In this document: positions 1 to 11,818 of the stretch, piece after piece | Position numbering within the stretch: the first letter of the stretch is position 1 | How the letters are laid out: every line of letters begins with the position of its first letter | NCBI GenBank assembly: GCA_963995525.1 | Contig: OZ023214.1 | Span: forward strand, 38,014,309-38,078,308 | DNA from: Escarpia spicata | Taxonomy: Eukaryota > Annelida > Polychaeta > Sabellida > Siboglinidae | Length of the DNA: 64,000 nt | Direction: 5' to 3' | Made by a program: the position numbers and the translations under genes | The notes under the pieces: generated by a model | The model's database searches: none | What the model was told of the DNA's origin: nothing | Seen by the model: only the letters and a program-made list of their open reading frames with translations

Positions 1-889
1 CGCTGATCAATATTTAAACGTTAACATTATTTCCAGATATAATAGTCTGCAACAAAAACACAGGGGCAAGATTTTTGCAATGAGAACAGTACGTATATAA
101 GTTCGATTTGTGAGATGTCTGCCACACTAATAATTTTTCCCGGAGGTCGCGCGCTATTCGGATTGTGACTCTGAAACCGCGACGTTATATATGATTGTGA
201 CGTTGGAAACCATGACGTCAGGCTTTGGCTCTGTCGGTTGTTTGCAAAACAAAGGAAATCTCAGCAAGATATGTGATCATAAAAAGCATTTTATTCACAT
301 ATAGACAAACAAATCTACATTTTATTTCATTGGATCTTAACGAAAATATACTTTTGTAAAAGAATTCGCAGTAAACGGAATTTCACAAAAAAATTACCAA
401 AATTCATTAATTCCGTGGCATGTGCCCCCCTTAAGCAATATATTTACGTGACGCTTTATTTACCAATTTAGTAATGTTTTTTTTTAAGTGTTATACTACC
501 GTCTTGCAATTGTTTCAATTGTGCCATCTTCGTCATTAATTCAATTGTGCCAATTTGGTATGTGCCATTTTCAGAGGTGACTTTACGGTGTAGTACCTTT
601 TTAGTCTTACGCACACGTGGTCAGATCGAATCTGATCGAATCATTCGCCTCGCTTCTGCACGCCGACATTAGCTACTGTGAAGGTTCCTTGCTACTGTAT
701 TCTTTGTCTAACCGTTTTCTACGATTTGTTTAACGGACCGCTGTAGCAAACATTAAGTGAGGCCCATAACTGCATCGTTCACATACCACAGGTATTCTCG
801 ATCTTTCTGACAAGACGTACTAGTCTCTCATTCTTCATAACAAATGTTTGGCCTCTCTAGAAAAAAAACTATTACCTAAAACATGTTAT
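1..889. other. non-coding, no gene seen
   Basis: A/T-rich DNA with no long reading frame and no similarity to the hemerythrin exons. I see no RNA gene, mobile-element protein or tandem array here. Confidence 0.5.
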
Positions 890-1130
890 TTGTGTAAAAT
901 ATTCGAGGTTATTGGTCAGTGAAAACTGTTATAAACAACGCTCGCAGAAGTACTTGGACAAGCATTAACATCCATTGATGCACGGTTGTTGACAAGTCAG
1001 GACATCATGCTAGACATCCGTTTGTTAGTGTGTTCATCATACCGTGTCCGTGTTGATATATTGTACCACTTGGTGTTTGTTTGCAACAATCAATGATGTT
1101 GTTTGACACAAAGCCCTTATTGACTGACCC
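890..1130 (+). repeat. hemerythrin-unit upstream block U, copy 1
   Basis: This block shares stretches such as 'gttagtgtgttca', 'cgtgtccgtgt' and 'gttgtttgacac' with 5041-5316 and 29891-30160, in the same order and orientation. Each copy lies 5' of a hemerythrin unit (A, B and C respectively), so it looks like part of the ancestral duplicated unit rather than a mobile element. No protein is encoded. Confidence 0.6.
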
Positions 1131-1814
1131 GCTCCAACAGCAGAATACAGGTGATCACGTACAACATGGATTCCGAAACAGGAGCATGCACAATCCTGGG
1201 TCTCAGTAAATGTGCTAAGTTATTTTCAAATGGTCCATAACGTATGAAATACAACACTTGAAATGGCTGAATAAAATGAAGAATAAAAGTTCCTATCATT
1301 GACCACTCTTCATTCCCCCGGTATTGTTATTATTATTAGTTATTGTTATTATTATTTTGGTCTAGTATCATTACATATCACGTGTCCTACATGCCGTCAC
1401 AACTTGTGTTGTCAACGTTTGAGTTACTGTCTATGTAAAAAGTGATTAGCAAATTTGAACAGAATATACCAAGAAAAGCAATTGTTCCACGAGAGAATCT
1501 AGTAGTTCAAAAGAAGTGAGACAAATCAAACTCGAAATCTAGGAGATACGACCCTAGGTACAATATCGGCTACAAACAAAGACCACATTGATTACACGAA
1601 AAGTAGGTTGTGCGTCAAAGTGCTTTCCAACGAACGCATTAGTTACTATAAATGACTGTACTTAGGGAAAGTTATCGTTTGACAACATTTTCATTGTTTA
1701 CTTTGAAAAATGGCAATATTTATTGGTTTGACTGGTTGATCTTCAATGTTGAGCTTCATGTTGTTGCACAGTTATTTTGAAACGTAACTTTGAACAAACA
1801 TACATCTGTGTAGA
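1131..1814. other. non-coding, no gene seen
   Basis: Non-coding spacer between block U and the next conserved block. It contains a short (TTA)n-like run near 1325-1355. No gene is supported. Confidence 0.5.
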
Positions 1815-2330
1815 TGTCTATTCCCCGCCAATTCGTCTACAGCCTAGATACCGCTATATTATCGTCACATCCAGCAACTATATACAAGAGTTCGTTAAGA
1901 GGAACGACTGTATATGATTCGCCCCCAAAGTCGATACTCGTCAGTAGAGTACCACGTTTGACCAAACAAATCAAGCGAGTAAGGAATGTAAACGCCAAAG
2001 AAGTAATCAAAGACAACAGTAATTCAGAACGACACAGAGTGGTTTTGCTTCACGAGTGTATATGGACTTTCATTACTATTTTAATATTAAATTATATATT
2101 GCACGCATACGTACGTAAATGCATACATAAGTACATACACCGAAACATTCACATTTAAGGCACATAGCCACATACATACACACCTTTATAAACACATACA
2201 TACACATTCGCACATACATACACGCGTACACGCATACACGCATACACACGTACACACATACATACACACACAACATAAACAAACACGCACACGCACGCAC
2301 ACACACACACACACACACAGTTACATACTT
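1815..2330 (+). repeat. diverged unit block V plus short CA/CATA array (unit A)
   Basis: Positions about 1850-2060 are a diverged copy of the sequence at 7053-7259: both have a 'tatat..ttcg' stretch, a gtagag/gtagcacgttt-type segment and 'cagagtggttttg'. From about 2100 the block passes into CATA/CACG/CA simple repeats that end in a pure CA run near 2298-2320. The order (block V, CA-rich array, promoter block) matches unit B, where the array has expanded into the 39-bp minisatellite. The 114-codon frame here (1814-2158) is not conserved as protein and I do not call it. Confidence 0.55.
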
Positions 2331-2414
2331 TTACTTTTTTTATTCATACACACTAACCGCTTTAATGTAGCTGTGTCATATCAACATTGTATGATAATAA
2401 TGTTGCTCAGAATA

Positions 2415-2950
2415 TAGCACGTCGTTGGCCAATAGCATTGAACCTTGGCGTACGTGGACAGCAATGTGCCCACGTCCTCGCATATTAATTACAACCCGCC
2501 CGCTCTTACATTCGCCCTCGGGATGTGTGTCGTCTTATTTCAACGTATTCACAGTCAACATATACCACTTAGATGCTATCTATGTTAACCCTGTAGCCTT
2601 TTCACGCACGGGGTAGTACACTCTTCACTCGGGGCTTTTGTACTGGGAAAACGGCAATGACAACTTAGAACACGGAATAGGTAGATATTGTCCTGGGAGA
2701 ATGCGTATAGATAATAATTGTCCATTTCGTACGTAGAAATATATCAATAAACATACTGGTAAAAACCAAATACACCTAAGAAAACTATTTAATTACAATG
2801 TCTAATTAACCTACCACGATTTCGTTAAAGGAACAAAACAACTAGACGATTCCTAGCAATTACAGCTGCATGGTATCATTGGCTCTAAGACCTTCTCTCG
2901 TTTAACTGATAATGTATGCAAATTAGTCTACAGCAGTTACATGACGGTTT
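2415..2950 (+). promoter_or_regulatory. upstream region of hemerythrin copy A (relic)
   Basis: The sequence is homologous to 15040-15610 upstream of copy B: both have a 'ttggccaatagcattgaac'-type segment, a TAATTA-containing stretch and an octamer ATGCAAAT (here 2916-2923). The homology stops just after the octamer. It resumes only near 2985 with sequence equivalent to intron 2 of copy B. The TATA box, exon 1, intron 1 and exon 2 (about 0.95 kb in copy B) are therefore missing. Confidence 0.55.
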
Positions 2951-3404
2951 GTAGCTGTTCGATCAATATAATCATAAGTTACTTCGGTGTAGCAATGATA
3001 TGTAGCTGGTAACAAAATACTTATATAATATCGCAATTTGCTATATAAGCATTTTATCGTTAAGTTGCACCTTCTCTTGAAATATATATAAGTATATATA
3101 AATATATAAAAGTATCACTTCTATGCACACGTTTCACATTTATAAATATTAAAATTGAATATCATATGTACATGAGAAGAACGTTGGAAGCAAACAGCCA
3201 TTTATATGACGTTTGCTTTCTAGTTTCAGTTGCATCTGCAATTAGCATTTCTTTGTGTATACATGTATTGGCTTTCTTTAGAATATTCACACACCATATT
3301 ACATACTAAATTTTAGTACTGCTTTGTTAAGGCGATGGATCTAAATATAATATTATGTATTATTGATCGACTTAATGTTCACCGTTTATCCAATTCGTTC
3401 TCAG

Positions 3405-3532
3405 GGCATGTTGGTGAAAGCCAACTACGCGGAAGTTACCAGCCACAAGCAGATCCACAAGGGCTTCCTTGAGAAGATCAAGTCGCTGAAGGCTCCCCTC
3501 GATGACGACAGCCTCGCCTGGGCCAAGCAGTG
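3405..3532 (+). pseudogene. hemerythrin copy A, exon 3 only
   Basis: This is a 128-nt exon between an AG acceptor (ttctcag) and a gtgagt donor, reading GMLVKANYAEVTSHKQIHKG at its start. It keeps the HKQIH motif with two iron-ligand histidines (equivalents of His73 and His77) and ends AWAKQW with the Trp codon split, as in the intact copies. The preceding 400 bp align with intron 2 of copy B. Exons 1 and 2 are absent, and I cannot find exon 4 (LVxHIKGIDFKYKGKL) before 5.4 kb. The exon itself has no internal stop, so the exon losses may be recent. It is not a functional gene as it stands. Confidence 0.85.
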
Positions 3533-4149
3533 GTGAGTGTCTTCGTTGTTTCTGTTGTTATAAACGAAATAATTAATATGTATTACCTGCTAACTCGGTT
3601 AAACATTATGCAGCTACATGCATTCAAACTACGAACCAAAACGTTCGCTGTTGCATAGCCAATTGCTTTCAAGCATACCGCTGGCGAATTTACGGAGGAG
3701 CTTCTAAAATGTACAAACAATAGTAGTGGCATTTAGGAGAGAGTCGTGTTGTCCTTCTTTAGATTAGAAAAAGGACAACATGGCACAAATACTTCCACTG
3801 ACGGCCGAGCCAAATGATGTAGAAAATGTCTCGCCGCCGTAACTTCAGCTTCTCCGCTCTCGGCTCAGCTCAAACCCACTTCAAATTTACTTCACACTAA
3901 ACGCCATTTGCGAACACTCCAGGAAACCGTCTTCTGCGTCATTCGGAGAATGTGCGTAATTGCTAGTTATTATAATGCATAAATATGGTGAAGGTGTATT
4001 GCGCGCCAAACAGTTATTAAGCCCGAAACGATGTTGGCGATTTGAATATTTGTGCCTCAAAATGTAAAAAAAAACGCTAAGGTCAAATGATGCAGAAGAC
4101 AAGCAGGTTTCTATCAGGCGTTTTGCTAGACATCTCCAACTACAATATT
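3533..4149 (+). other. remnant intron 3 of copy A and unassigned sequence
   Basis: The first ~130 bp resemble intron 3 starts of other copies ('gtgagtgtcttcgttgtttct' type). After about 3730 the sequence no longer matches hemerythrin, and no exon 4 is found. The remainder is unassigned and may belong to the retroelement fragment that follows. Confidence 0.4.
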
Positions 4150-4660
4150 TTTCATTGAAAAAAAATCAACCATACAGCAAAATCAACCTTAAATCCGCCT
4201 TACTACAACGAGGACATTAACTCTAAATTGGAAAAACTGAAAGATTTTAGCTCGGTAACTAACTAACTAACAAACACCGGAACAGTGTTGGTAATTTGTC
4301 AGAGTCGCAATTGGCGTCGATTTCGGCACTCAAGTAAACCCATCTATTATTATTAAACCTGCTGATAAAGGCTCGGCCACAGTAATCTGTCTAAAGAAAA
4401 CTATGTCGCAGAGGCGAATCGACAGTTTGCGAACAAAAAACATTATACTAAACTAGACACACCGGTCTATCCACAAGCCGCAGTACGCATTCGTTCGGCA
4501 CAGTCGGAATTATCTCACATTCAAGACAACGTAACGGAAGAGACAATCTCCCTTTAAAACACATACGCACAGTTTCAACAATCCACAAACAAACACAAAA
4601 CTAGCGAGACTAGCATGGGATCATAGATTCATAGAAGCCAATCACCCAATTAACATTTAC
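4150..4660 (+). mobile_element. Penelope-like element reverse-transcriptase fragment
   Basis: Conceptual translation with frameshifts gives the characteristic Penelope-like RT stretch IIIKPADKGSATVI, followed in another frame by ENYVAEANRQFANKKHYTKL and then a RLAWDHRFIEANHP-like end. Penelope-like elements encode an RT related to telomerase, usually joined to a GIY-YIG endonuclease. Only an N-terminal RT portion is present here, with at least two frame breaks, so it is dead. It lies just 3' of the truncated hemerythrin copy A, where exon 4 would be expected. Confidence 0.65.
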
Positions 4661-5040
4661 AACGTTTGTCTTATAACAATAATTCATTGTTGACTGCACG
4701 GACGCACGTAGCGATCCTATGTTGTCATGCGACTGAAACTTCAAATTTGGAGAGTTCTCCTGAACGAATGCATGGATAATCCTCTCTGATGGAGAGACCG
4801 AGGAAGCACATAGAAACGCATTACGTTTGTATTAAATAATCCCGCTAGTTCTTGAACAGTGCTGGTCGACGGGAATACTGGTGCAGACGTGGCCATGGCC
4901 AATCGACAGGCACGTTGGCACATGTCTTCAGGTCCAGTACTTCACGATCATTAATTCTTCACATACATACTTGCTCTGTCCTGAGAGGACGAAATAGTAA
5001 ACATAAAACCTGTAATACAACATTGTGGTAAATATTCCTG
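4661..5040. other. non-coding, no gene seen
   Basis: I see no gene, array or recognisable element between the Penelope-like fragment and block U copy 2. Confidence 0.45.
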
Positions 5041-5316
5041 GTTGTGTTTTAATTGACAGCAGTGATGAATAACGGTTTTTAGAAACGTTCGGAAAAGGAG
5101 TGATATTTACTAGGATGACGCTTGGTTGTTGACCAATTACGATATCAAGTCAGAGATCATTTCGTTAGTGTGTTCACCAGATCGTGTCCATGTCATTGTG
5201 TTGTATCACATGTTGTTTGCTGAATGATGTTGTTTGACACGACGTCGTATGTGACTTGCTAAACGCCGGACACTGTTAACCACCCCACCCCACCCCACCC
5301 CACCCCACCCCACACC
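5041..5316 (+). repeat. unit block U, copy 2, ending in (CCCCA)n
   Basis: Homologous to 890-1130 and 29891-30160. It ends in a run of CCCCA pentamers (about 5282-5312); the copy at 30140 has the same pentamer with fewer units. It lies upstream of hemerythrin unit B. Confidence 0.6.
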
Positions 5317-5423
5317 GTACCCTGTCCCCCTATAACAGGTGCAGCTTCGTGTTAATCTATGTGATATCTTTTGAGCAGTTCACTCAGTTCATACAATAGA
5401 CATAGTTCATACAGTGACCGAAA

Positions 5424-5720
5424 GACCGACCGACCGACCGACCGACCGACCGACCGACCGACCGACCGACCGACCGACCGACCGACCGACCGACCGACCG
5501 ACCGACCGACCGACCGACCGACCGACCGACCGACCGACCGACCGACAGACCGACAGACCGACAGACCGACAGACCGGAGGACTGACCGACCGACCGACCG
5601 ACCGACCGATCGACCGTCCGACCGACCGACCGACCGACCGACCGACCGACCGACCGACCGACCGACCGACCGACCGTCCGACCGACCGACCGACCGACCG
5701 ACCGACCGACCGACCGACCA
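5424..5720. repeat. (ACCG)n tetranucleotide microsatellite
   Basis: About 295 bp of nearly uninterrupted ACCG repeats, with a short diverged centre (GACAGACC and a GGAGGACT patch near 5565-5585). Because the unit is 4 bp, several frames on both strands stay open and give PTDR- or VGRS-type frames of over 100 codons. These are low-complexity artefacts, not genes. It is G+C rich compared with its surroundings. Confidence 0.95.
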
Positions 5721-6354
5721 TCCAACCAATGGCAACGACGACTACGACGACAATGGCAACGACTACGACGACAATGATAGGTTTGTTTCGTCCGTTAGAC
5801 ATAAGAAAACTACTTGGTGTAATGCAATGTGTGATGCGTTTTAATCAGCGGCGCCACGCCCTACCAGTCAGTGCCACGCCAAGGCCAGTCACGCTCTCTT
5901 ATCGTGTAGTACATTCCCACGCACACGGCCATTATTTATGTGCCTCGTCCATTGATGACGTTGGGGAATACGGTTCTACCGTAGTTCGTCTCATTCGCTG
6001 ATGACGCATTCTATGTGCCATTGAGGCTTCAGTAACTTCAATTTCTGCCTTCGGTAATTTCTATATAATGTGTGCGTGTGCGTGTGCGTGTGCGTGTGTG
6101 CGTGTGTGGAACTGATCTTTTGACGACGACATTGATGCTCATATGTCTTGAAAAGTGGCCATGTTGGTTTAACTGGTGCATCTATAACGCTGAAATGAGC
6201 TTCTTTAAACCTATCATCGTGAAGCGTCATCATAAACATACTATTATATTTTGGTTGATGAAAGTTTGTGTGTTTGTGTATTTGGGTGTTTCGTGGACGT
6301 GTTTCTTCACCAGGATACACGCGCACAGCGCTACGCAATCGATACATCCGGCCC
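5721..6354. other. non-coding with (GTGTGC)n microsatellite
   Basis: No gene is supported. A GTGTGC-type microsatellite lies at about 6068-6109, preceded by ACGACGACA-type short repeats near 5730-5775. Confidence 0.5.
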
Positions 6355-7052
6355 TTGTATACAACTACGGTAGCTGGGAGAGTACATAGCAAAATGTATA
6401 TTTTTTATCACAAGATCTCGACGTTTTAACTCGAGATCTCGACTTTTTATTTTTTAACTCGAGATCTCGACTTATTGTCTCAATATCTCGACGTTTTATC
6501 TCGAGATCTCGACTTTTTATCTCGATATCTTGACTTTTTATTTTTATGAGAAAGGATATCGCAACATTTTAATTTTTTATGAAATCCAATTTAATATTTT
6601 TTATCTCGAGGTCTCCACTTTTTATCTCGAGATCTCGAGTTACGAAAGCGAGGCAGGTGAGAAAGCTGTCGTTTGATTGGTAATCAGACACACACGCACA
6701 CAACGATTATGTAAATAAATATAATTAAATGGATATGTTAGGACCAGCATGTGTTTCATACGGTCAGACTACCAATCAAACGACGTCCTTTTCACCCCCT
6801 CGCTTTCGTAACTCGAGATCTTGAGATAAAAAATATTAAATTGGATTTCAAATTAAAAATTTAATGTTGCGATATCCTTTCCCGTAAAAATAAAAGTCGA
6901 GATAAATAGTCGAGATCTCGAAATAAAAAATAAAATGTCGAATGCTCGAAATAAAAATTCGAGATCTCGAGATAAAAAGTCGAGATCACGAGATAAAAAA
7001 ATAATTTAAAAAATAAAATTTTGCTATGTCCTCTCCCAGCCACCGTATACAA
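6355..7052. mobile_element. foldback element with CTCGAGATCTCGAC repeats
   Basis: The two sides form long terminal inverted repeats. The left side begins near 'ttgtatac' and 'gctgggagag' (6355-6385) and is mirrored at 7028-7052. The inner ends at about 6640-6687 and 6762-6805 are also complementary ('cgaaagcgag' against 'ctcgctttcg'). The arms consist of repeated CTCGAGATCTCGAC modules spaced by TTTTTAT. The central loop is about 75 bp. This is the layout of a foldback or MITE-like DNA element, and no transposase is encoded. A half copy is present at 14665-14971 because the outer end of the large inverted repeat lies in this loop. Confidence 0.7.
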
Positions 7053-7259
7053 CCGCTCACAAGGAAGAACTATATAATTCGGCCTCAGACATCGATGTAC
7101 GCCAGCACAGTAGCACGTTTGATAAAACAAAGCACACAAAGTCTATAAAAGCCAGCAGACCAAACACATAATCGCGAAGAAAGCTGTAGTTCAGAGTGGT
7201 TTTGTTTCACAAGTGTGTAACATGACTACTATTATAAAATTATGTTTACCGCACATGTA
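7053..7259 (+). repeat. unit block V (between foldback element and minisatellite)
   Basis: This unique-looking block occurs again in inverted orientation at 14452-14660 and as a diverged copy at 1815-2060 upstream of copy A. It contains no sustained reading frame. Its repeated position before a CA-rich array suggests it is part of the hemerythrin duplication unit. Confidence 0.6.
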
Positions 7260-10200
7260 CGTGATTACATGATACTTAAATACATAGACTGATATATACG
7301 TGCTTACATCATACATAAATAGACTGACATATACGTGCTTACAGCATACATAAATACATAAACTGACATGTACGTGCTTACATCATACATAAATACATAG
7401 ACTGATATATACTTGCTTACATCATACATAGACTGATATATACTTGCTTACATCATACATAAATACATAGACGGATATATACTTGCTTATATCATACATA
7501 AATACATAGACTGACATATACGTGCTTACATCATACATAAATACATAGACTGACATATACTTGCTTATATCATACATAAATACATAGACTGACATGTACG
7601 TGCTTACATCATACATAAATACGTAGACTGACATGTACGTGCTTACATCATACATAAATACATATACTGACATATACGTGCTTACATCATACATAAATAC
7701 ATAGACTGACATATACGTGCTTACATCATACATAAATACGTAGACTGACATGTACGTGCTTACATCATACATAAATACATAGACTGACATATACGTGCTT
7801 ACATCATACATAAATACATAGACTGACATGTACGTGCTTACATCATACATAAATACATAGACTGACATATACGTGCTTACATCATACATAAATACATAGA
7901 CTGACATGTACGTGCTTACATCATACATAAATACATAGACTGACATGTACGTGCTTACATCATACATAAATACATAGACTGACATATACGTGCTTACATC
8001 ATACATAAATACATAAACTGACATGTACGTGTTTACATAATACATACATACATAGACTGATATATACGTGCTTATATCATACATAAATACATAGACTGAT
8101 ATATACGTGCTTACATCATACATAAATGCATACAGAAATACATAGACTGATATATACGTGCTTACATCATACATAGACTGATATATACTTGCTTACATCA
8201 TACATAAATACATAGACTGACATATACGTGCTTACATCATACATAAATACATAGACTGACATGTACGTGCTTACATCATACATAAATACATAGACTGACA
8301 TATACGTGCTTACATCATACATAAATACATAGACTGACATATACGTGCTTACATCATACATAGACTGATATATACTTGCTTACATCATACATAAATACAT
8401 AGACTGATATATACGTGCTTACATCATACATAAATACATAGACTGATATATACATGCTTACATCATACATAAATACATAGACTGATATATACGTGCTTAC
8501 ATCATACATAAATACATAGACTGATATATACGTGCTTACATCATACATAAATACATAGACTGACATGTACGTGCTTACATCATACATAAATACATAGACT
8601 GACATATACGTGCTTACATCATACATAAATACATAGACTGACATATACGTGCTTACATCATACATAAATACATAGACTGACATGTACGTGCTTACATCAT
8701 ACATAAATACATAGACTGACATATACGTGCTTACATCATACATAAATACATAGACTGACATGTACGTGCTTACATCATACATAAATACATAGACTGACAT
8801 ATACGTGCTTACATCATACATAAATACATAGACTGACATGTACGTGCTTACATCATACATAAATACATAGACTGACATATACGTGCTTACATCATACATA
8901 AATACATAGACTGACATGTACGTGCTTACATCATACATAAATACATAGACTGACATATACGTGCTTACATCATACATAGACTGATATATACTTGCTTACA
9001 TCATACATAAATACATAGACTGACATGTACGTGCTTACATCATACATAAATACATATACTGACATGTACGTGCTTACATCATACATAAATACATAGACTG
9101 ACATATACGTGCTTACATCATACATAAATACATAGACTGACATGTACGTGCTTACATCATACATAAATACATAGACTGACATATACGTGCTTACATCATA
9201 CATAAATACATAGACTGACATGTACGTGCTTACATCATACATAAATACATAGACTGACATGTACGTGCTTACATCATACATAAATACATAGACTGACATA
9301 TACGTGCTTACATCATACATAAATACATAGACTGACATGTACGTGCTTACATCATACATAAATACATAGACTGACATATACGTGCTTACATCATACATAA
9401 ATACATAGACTGATATATACGTGCTTACATCATACATAAATACATAGACTGACATGTACGTGCTTACATCATACATAAATACATAGACTGACATATACGT
9501 GCTTACATCATACATAGACTGATATATACTTGCTTACATCATACATAAATACATAGACTGACATGTACGTGCTTACATCATACATAAATACATAGACTGA
9601 CATATACGTGCTTACATCATACATAGACTGATATATACTTGCTTACATCATACATAAATACATAGACTGACATATACTTGCTTACATCATACATAAATAC
9701 ATAGACTGACATGTACGTGCTTACATCATACATAAATACATAGACTGACATATACGTGCTTACATCATACATAAATACATAGACTGATATATACGTGCTT
9801 ACATCATACATAAATACATAGACTGACATGTACGTGCTTACATCATACATAAATACATAGACTGACATATACGTGCTTACATCATACATAGACTGATATA
9901 TACTTGCTTACATCATACATAAATACATAGACTGACATGTACGTGCTTACATCATACATAAATACATAGACTGACATATACGTGCTTACATCATACATAG
10001 ACTGATATATACTTGCTTACATCATACATAAATACATAGACTGACATATACGTGCTTACATCATACATAAATACATAGACTGACATGTACGTGCTTACAT
10101 CATACATAAATACATAGACTGACATGTACGTGCTTACATCATACATAAATACATAGACTGACATGTACGTGCTTACATCATACATAAATACATAGACTGA

Positions 10201-11142
10201 CATATACGTGCTTACATCATACATAGACTGATATATACTTGCTTACATCATACATAAATACATAGACTGATATATACGTGCTTACATCATACATAAATAC
10301 ATAGACTGATATATACATGCTTACATCATACATAAATACATAGACTGATATATACATGCTTACATCATACATAAATACATAGACGGATATATACTTGCTT
10401 ATATCATACATAAATACATAGACTGACATATACGTGCTTACATCATACATAAATACATAGACTGACATATACGTGCTTACATCATACATAAATACATAGA
10501 CTGACATGTACGTGCTTACATCATACATAAATACATAGACTGACATATACGTGCTTACATCATACATAAATACATAGACTGACATATACGTGCTTACATC
10601 ATACATAGACTGATATATACTTGCTTACATCATACATAAATACATAGACTGATATATACGTGCTTACATCATACATAAATACATAGACTGATATATACAT
10701 GCTTACATCATACATAAATACATAGACTGATATATACGTGCTTACATCATACATAAATACATAGACTGATATATACGTGCTTACATCATACATAAATGCA
10801 TACATAAATACATAGACTGATATATACGTGCTTACATCATACATAGACTGATATATACTTGCTTACATCATACATAAATACATAGACTGATATATACGTG
10901 CTTACATCATACATAAATACATAGACTGATATATACGTGCTTACATCATACATACATGCATACATAAATACATAGACTGATATATACGTGCTTACATCAT
11001 ACATAAATGCATACAGAAATACATAGACTGATATATACGTGCTTACATCATACATAAATGCATACATAAATACATAGACTGGTATATACGTGCTTACGTC
11101 ATACATAACTGCACACATAAATACATAGACTGATATATTCAC
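7260..11142. repeat. 39-bp minisatellite array, about 100 units
   Basis: The unit is 39 bp (core tacatagactgacatatacg, remainder tgcttacatcatacataaa), with frequent atatac/atgtac variants. The minus strand stays open in long stretches and reads MYDVSTYMSVYVF over and over because 39 is a multiple of 3. The frames break at a shortened 31-bp unit lacking 8 bp (taaataca), which recurs at intervals equal to n x 39 + 31 (for example 109, 187, 226, 265, 382 and 616 bp). A 51-bp variant with an extra 'gcatacataaat' occurs near 8125 and 10795-11060. There is no start context, splice signal or codon-level conservation to suggest protein. Confidence 0.95.
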
Positions 11143-11506
11143 ACTTAAAACACATTCAGAAACACGAATAACCGCACGAGCGTTCACACACATAATTATA
11201 TATATATATCGTTAATGCGAACGTACGTACGTACACGCGCTCACACACACACACGCACGCACGCACGCACGCACGCACACACATCAACATGCATGTGTTC
11301 ATGTATGAATGTTTATATGTATATATACGTACACATGCACTTACATACACACGCACATACATGCTCACGCACATATACACACACATACATACACACGCAC
11401 ATACATGCACACGCACATACATACACACGCACGTGCATACACACGTACATATATAGATACGTACATACATACATCCATACGTACATACGTACGTTCCTAC
11501 TTACAC
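11143..11506. repeat. degenerate CA/CATA/CGTA repeats
   Basis: Mixed CACG, CATA and GTAC simple repeats joining the minisatellite to the pure CA tract, mirrored at 13369-13617. A short TATATATAT run lies near 11200-11208. No gene is seen. Confidence 0.7.
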
Positions 11507-11507
11507 A

Positions 11508-11604
<97 letters not shown>
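11507..11604. repeat. (CA)n tract, about 98 bp
   Basis: Uninterrupted CA dinucleotides in the left arm of the inverted repeat. The matching tract in the right arm (13116-13368) is about 253 bp of TG with one TCTG interruption, so the two alleles of the arm have diverged in length. Confidence 0.95.
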
Positions 11605-11606
<2 letters not shown>

Positions 11607-11818
11607 TCAAGATCCGCCAGGTGAAGCGAACTTGTATATATATTTGGATTCAGGGATAGTGCAAAACTCGACAGAAATATCAAAGCAAGGTACAGATTTC
11701 CATAATTTATTCACCTCCACCGAACACCAACAATAATCACAAATCACCTTTGGGAGAATATTAACTTTTCATACCACCTTTAAAACACTCCTTACTGAGA
11801 CACGCCAGCCTCAGACAC

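Larger units (their letters stand above)
6730..11818 (+). repeat. left arm of large inverted repeat
   Basis: The sequence from 6730 (tggatatgttagg) to 11818 (cagcctcagacac) is the reverse complement of 14973 back to 12902, apart from array length. Unique parts of the arms differ at only a few sites; for example about 2 mismatches are seen in some 230 bp around 7053-7259. This arm contains half the foldback element, unit block V, 3.9 kb of 39-bp minisatellite and a 98-bp CA tract. The right arm has the same order reversed, with 0.83 kb of minisatellite and 253 bp of TG. Confidence 0.9.

Noticed and set aside
1814..2158. 114-codon frame upstream of copy A
   Set aside because: It covers unit block V, whose counterpart at 7053-7259 does not preserve the frame.
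5414..6001. 195-codon PTDR-repeat frame
   Set aside because: Artefact of the (ACCG)n microsatellite, with overlapping open frames on both strands.
7422..8174. 250-codon frame MYDVSTYMSVYVF repeated, minus strand
   Set aside because: It exists only because the 39-bp repeat is a multiple of three. It breaks at every 31-bp unit and has no coding context.
7260..11142. CRISPR array (regular repeats)
   Set aside because: The repeats are directly tandem without unique spacers, and the DNA is clearly animal.
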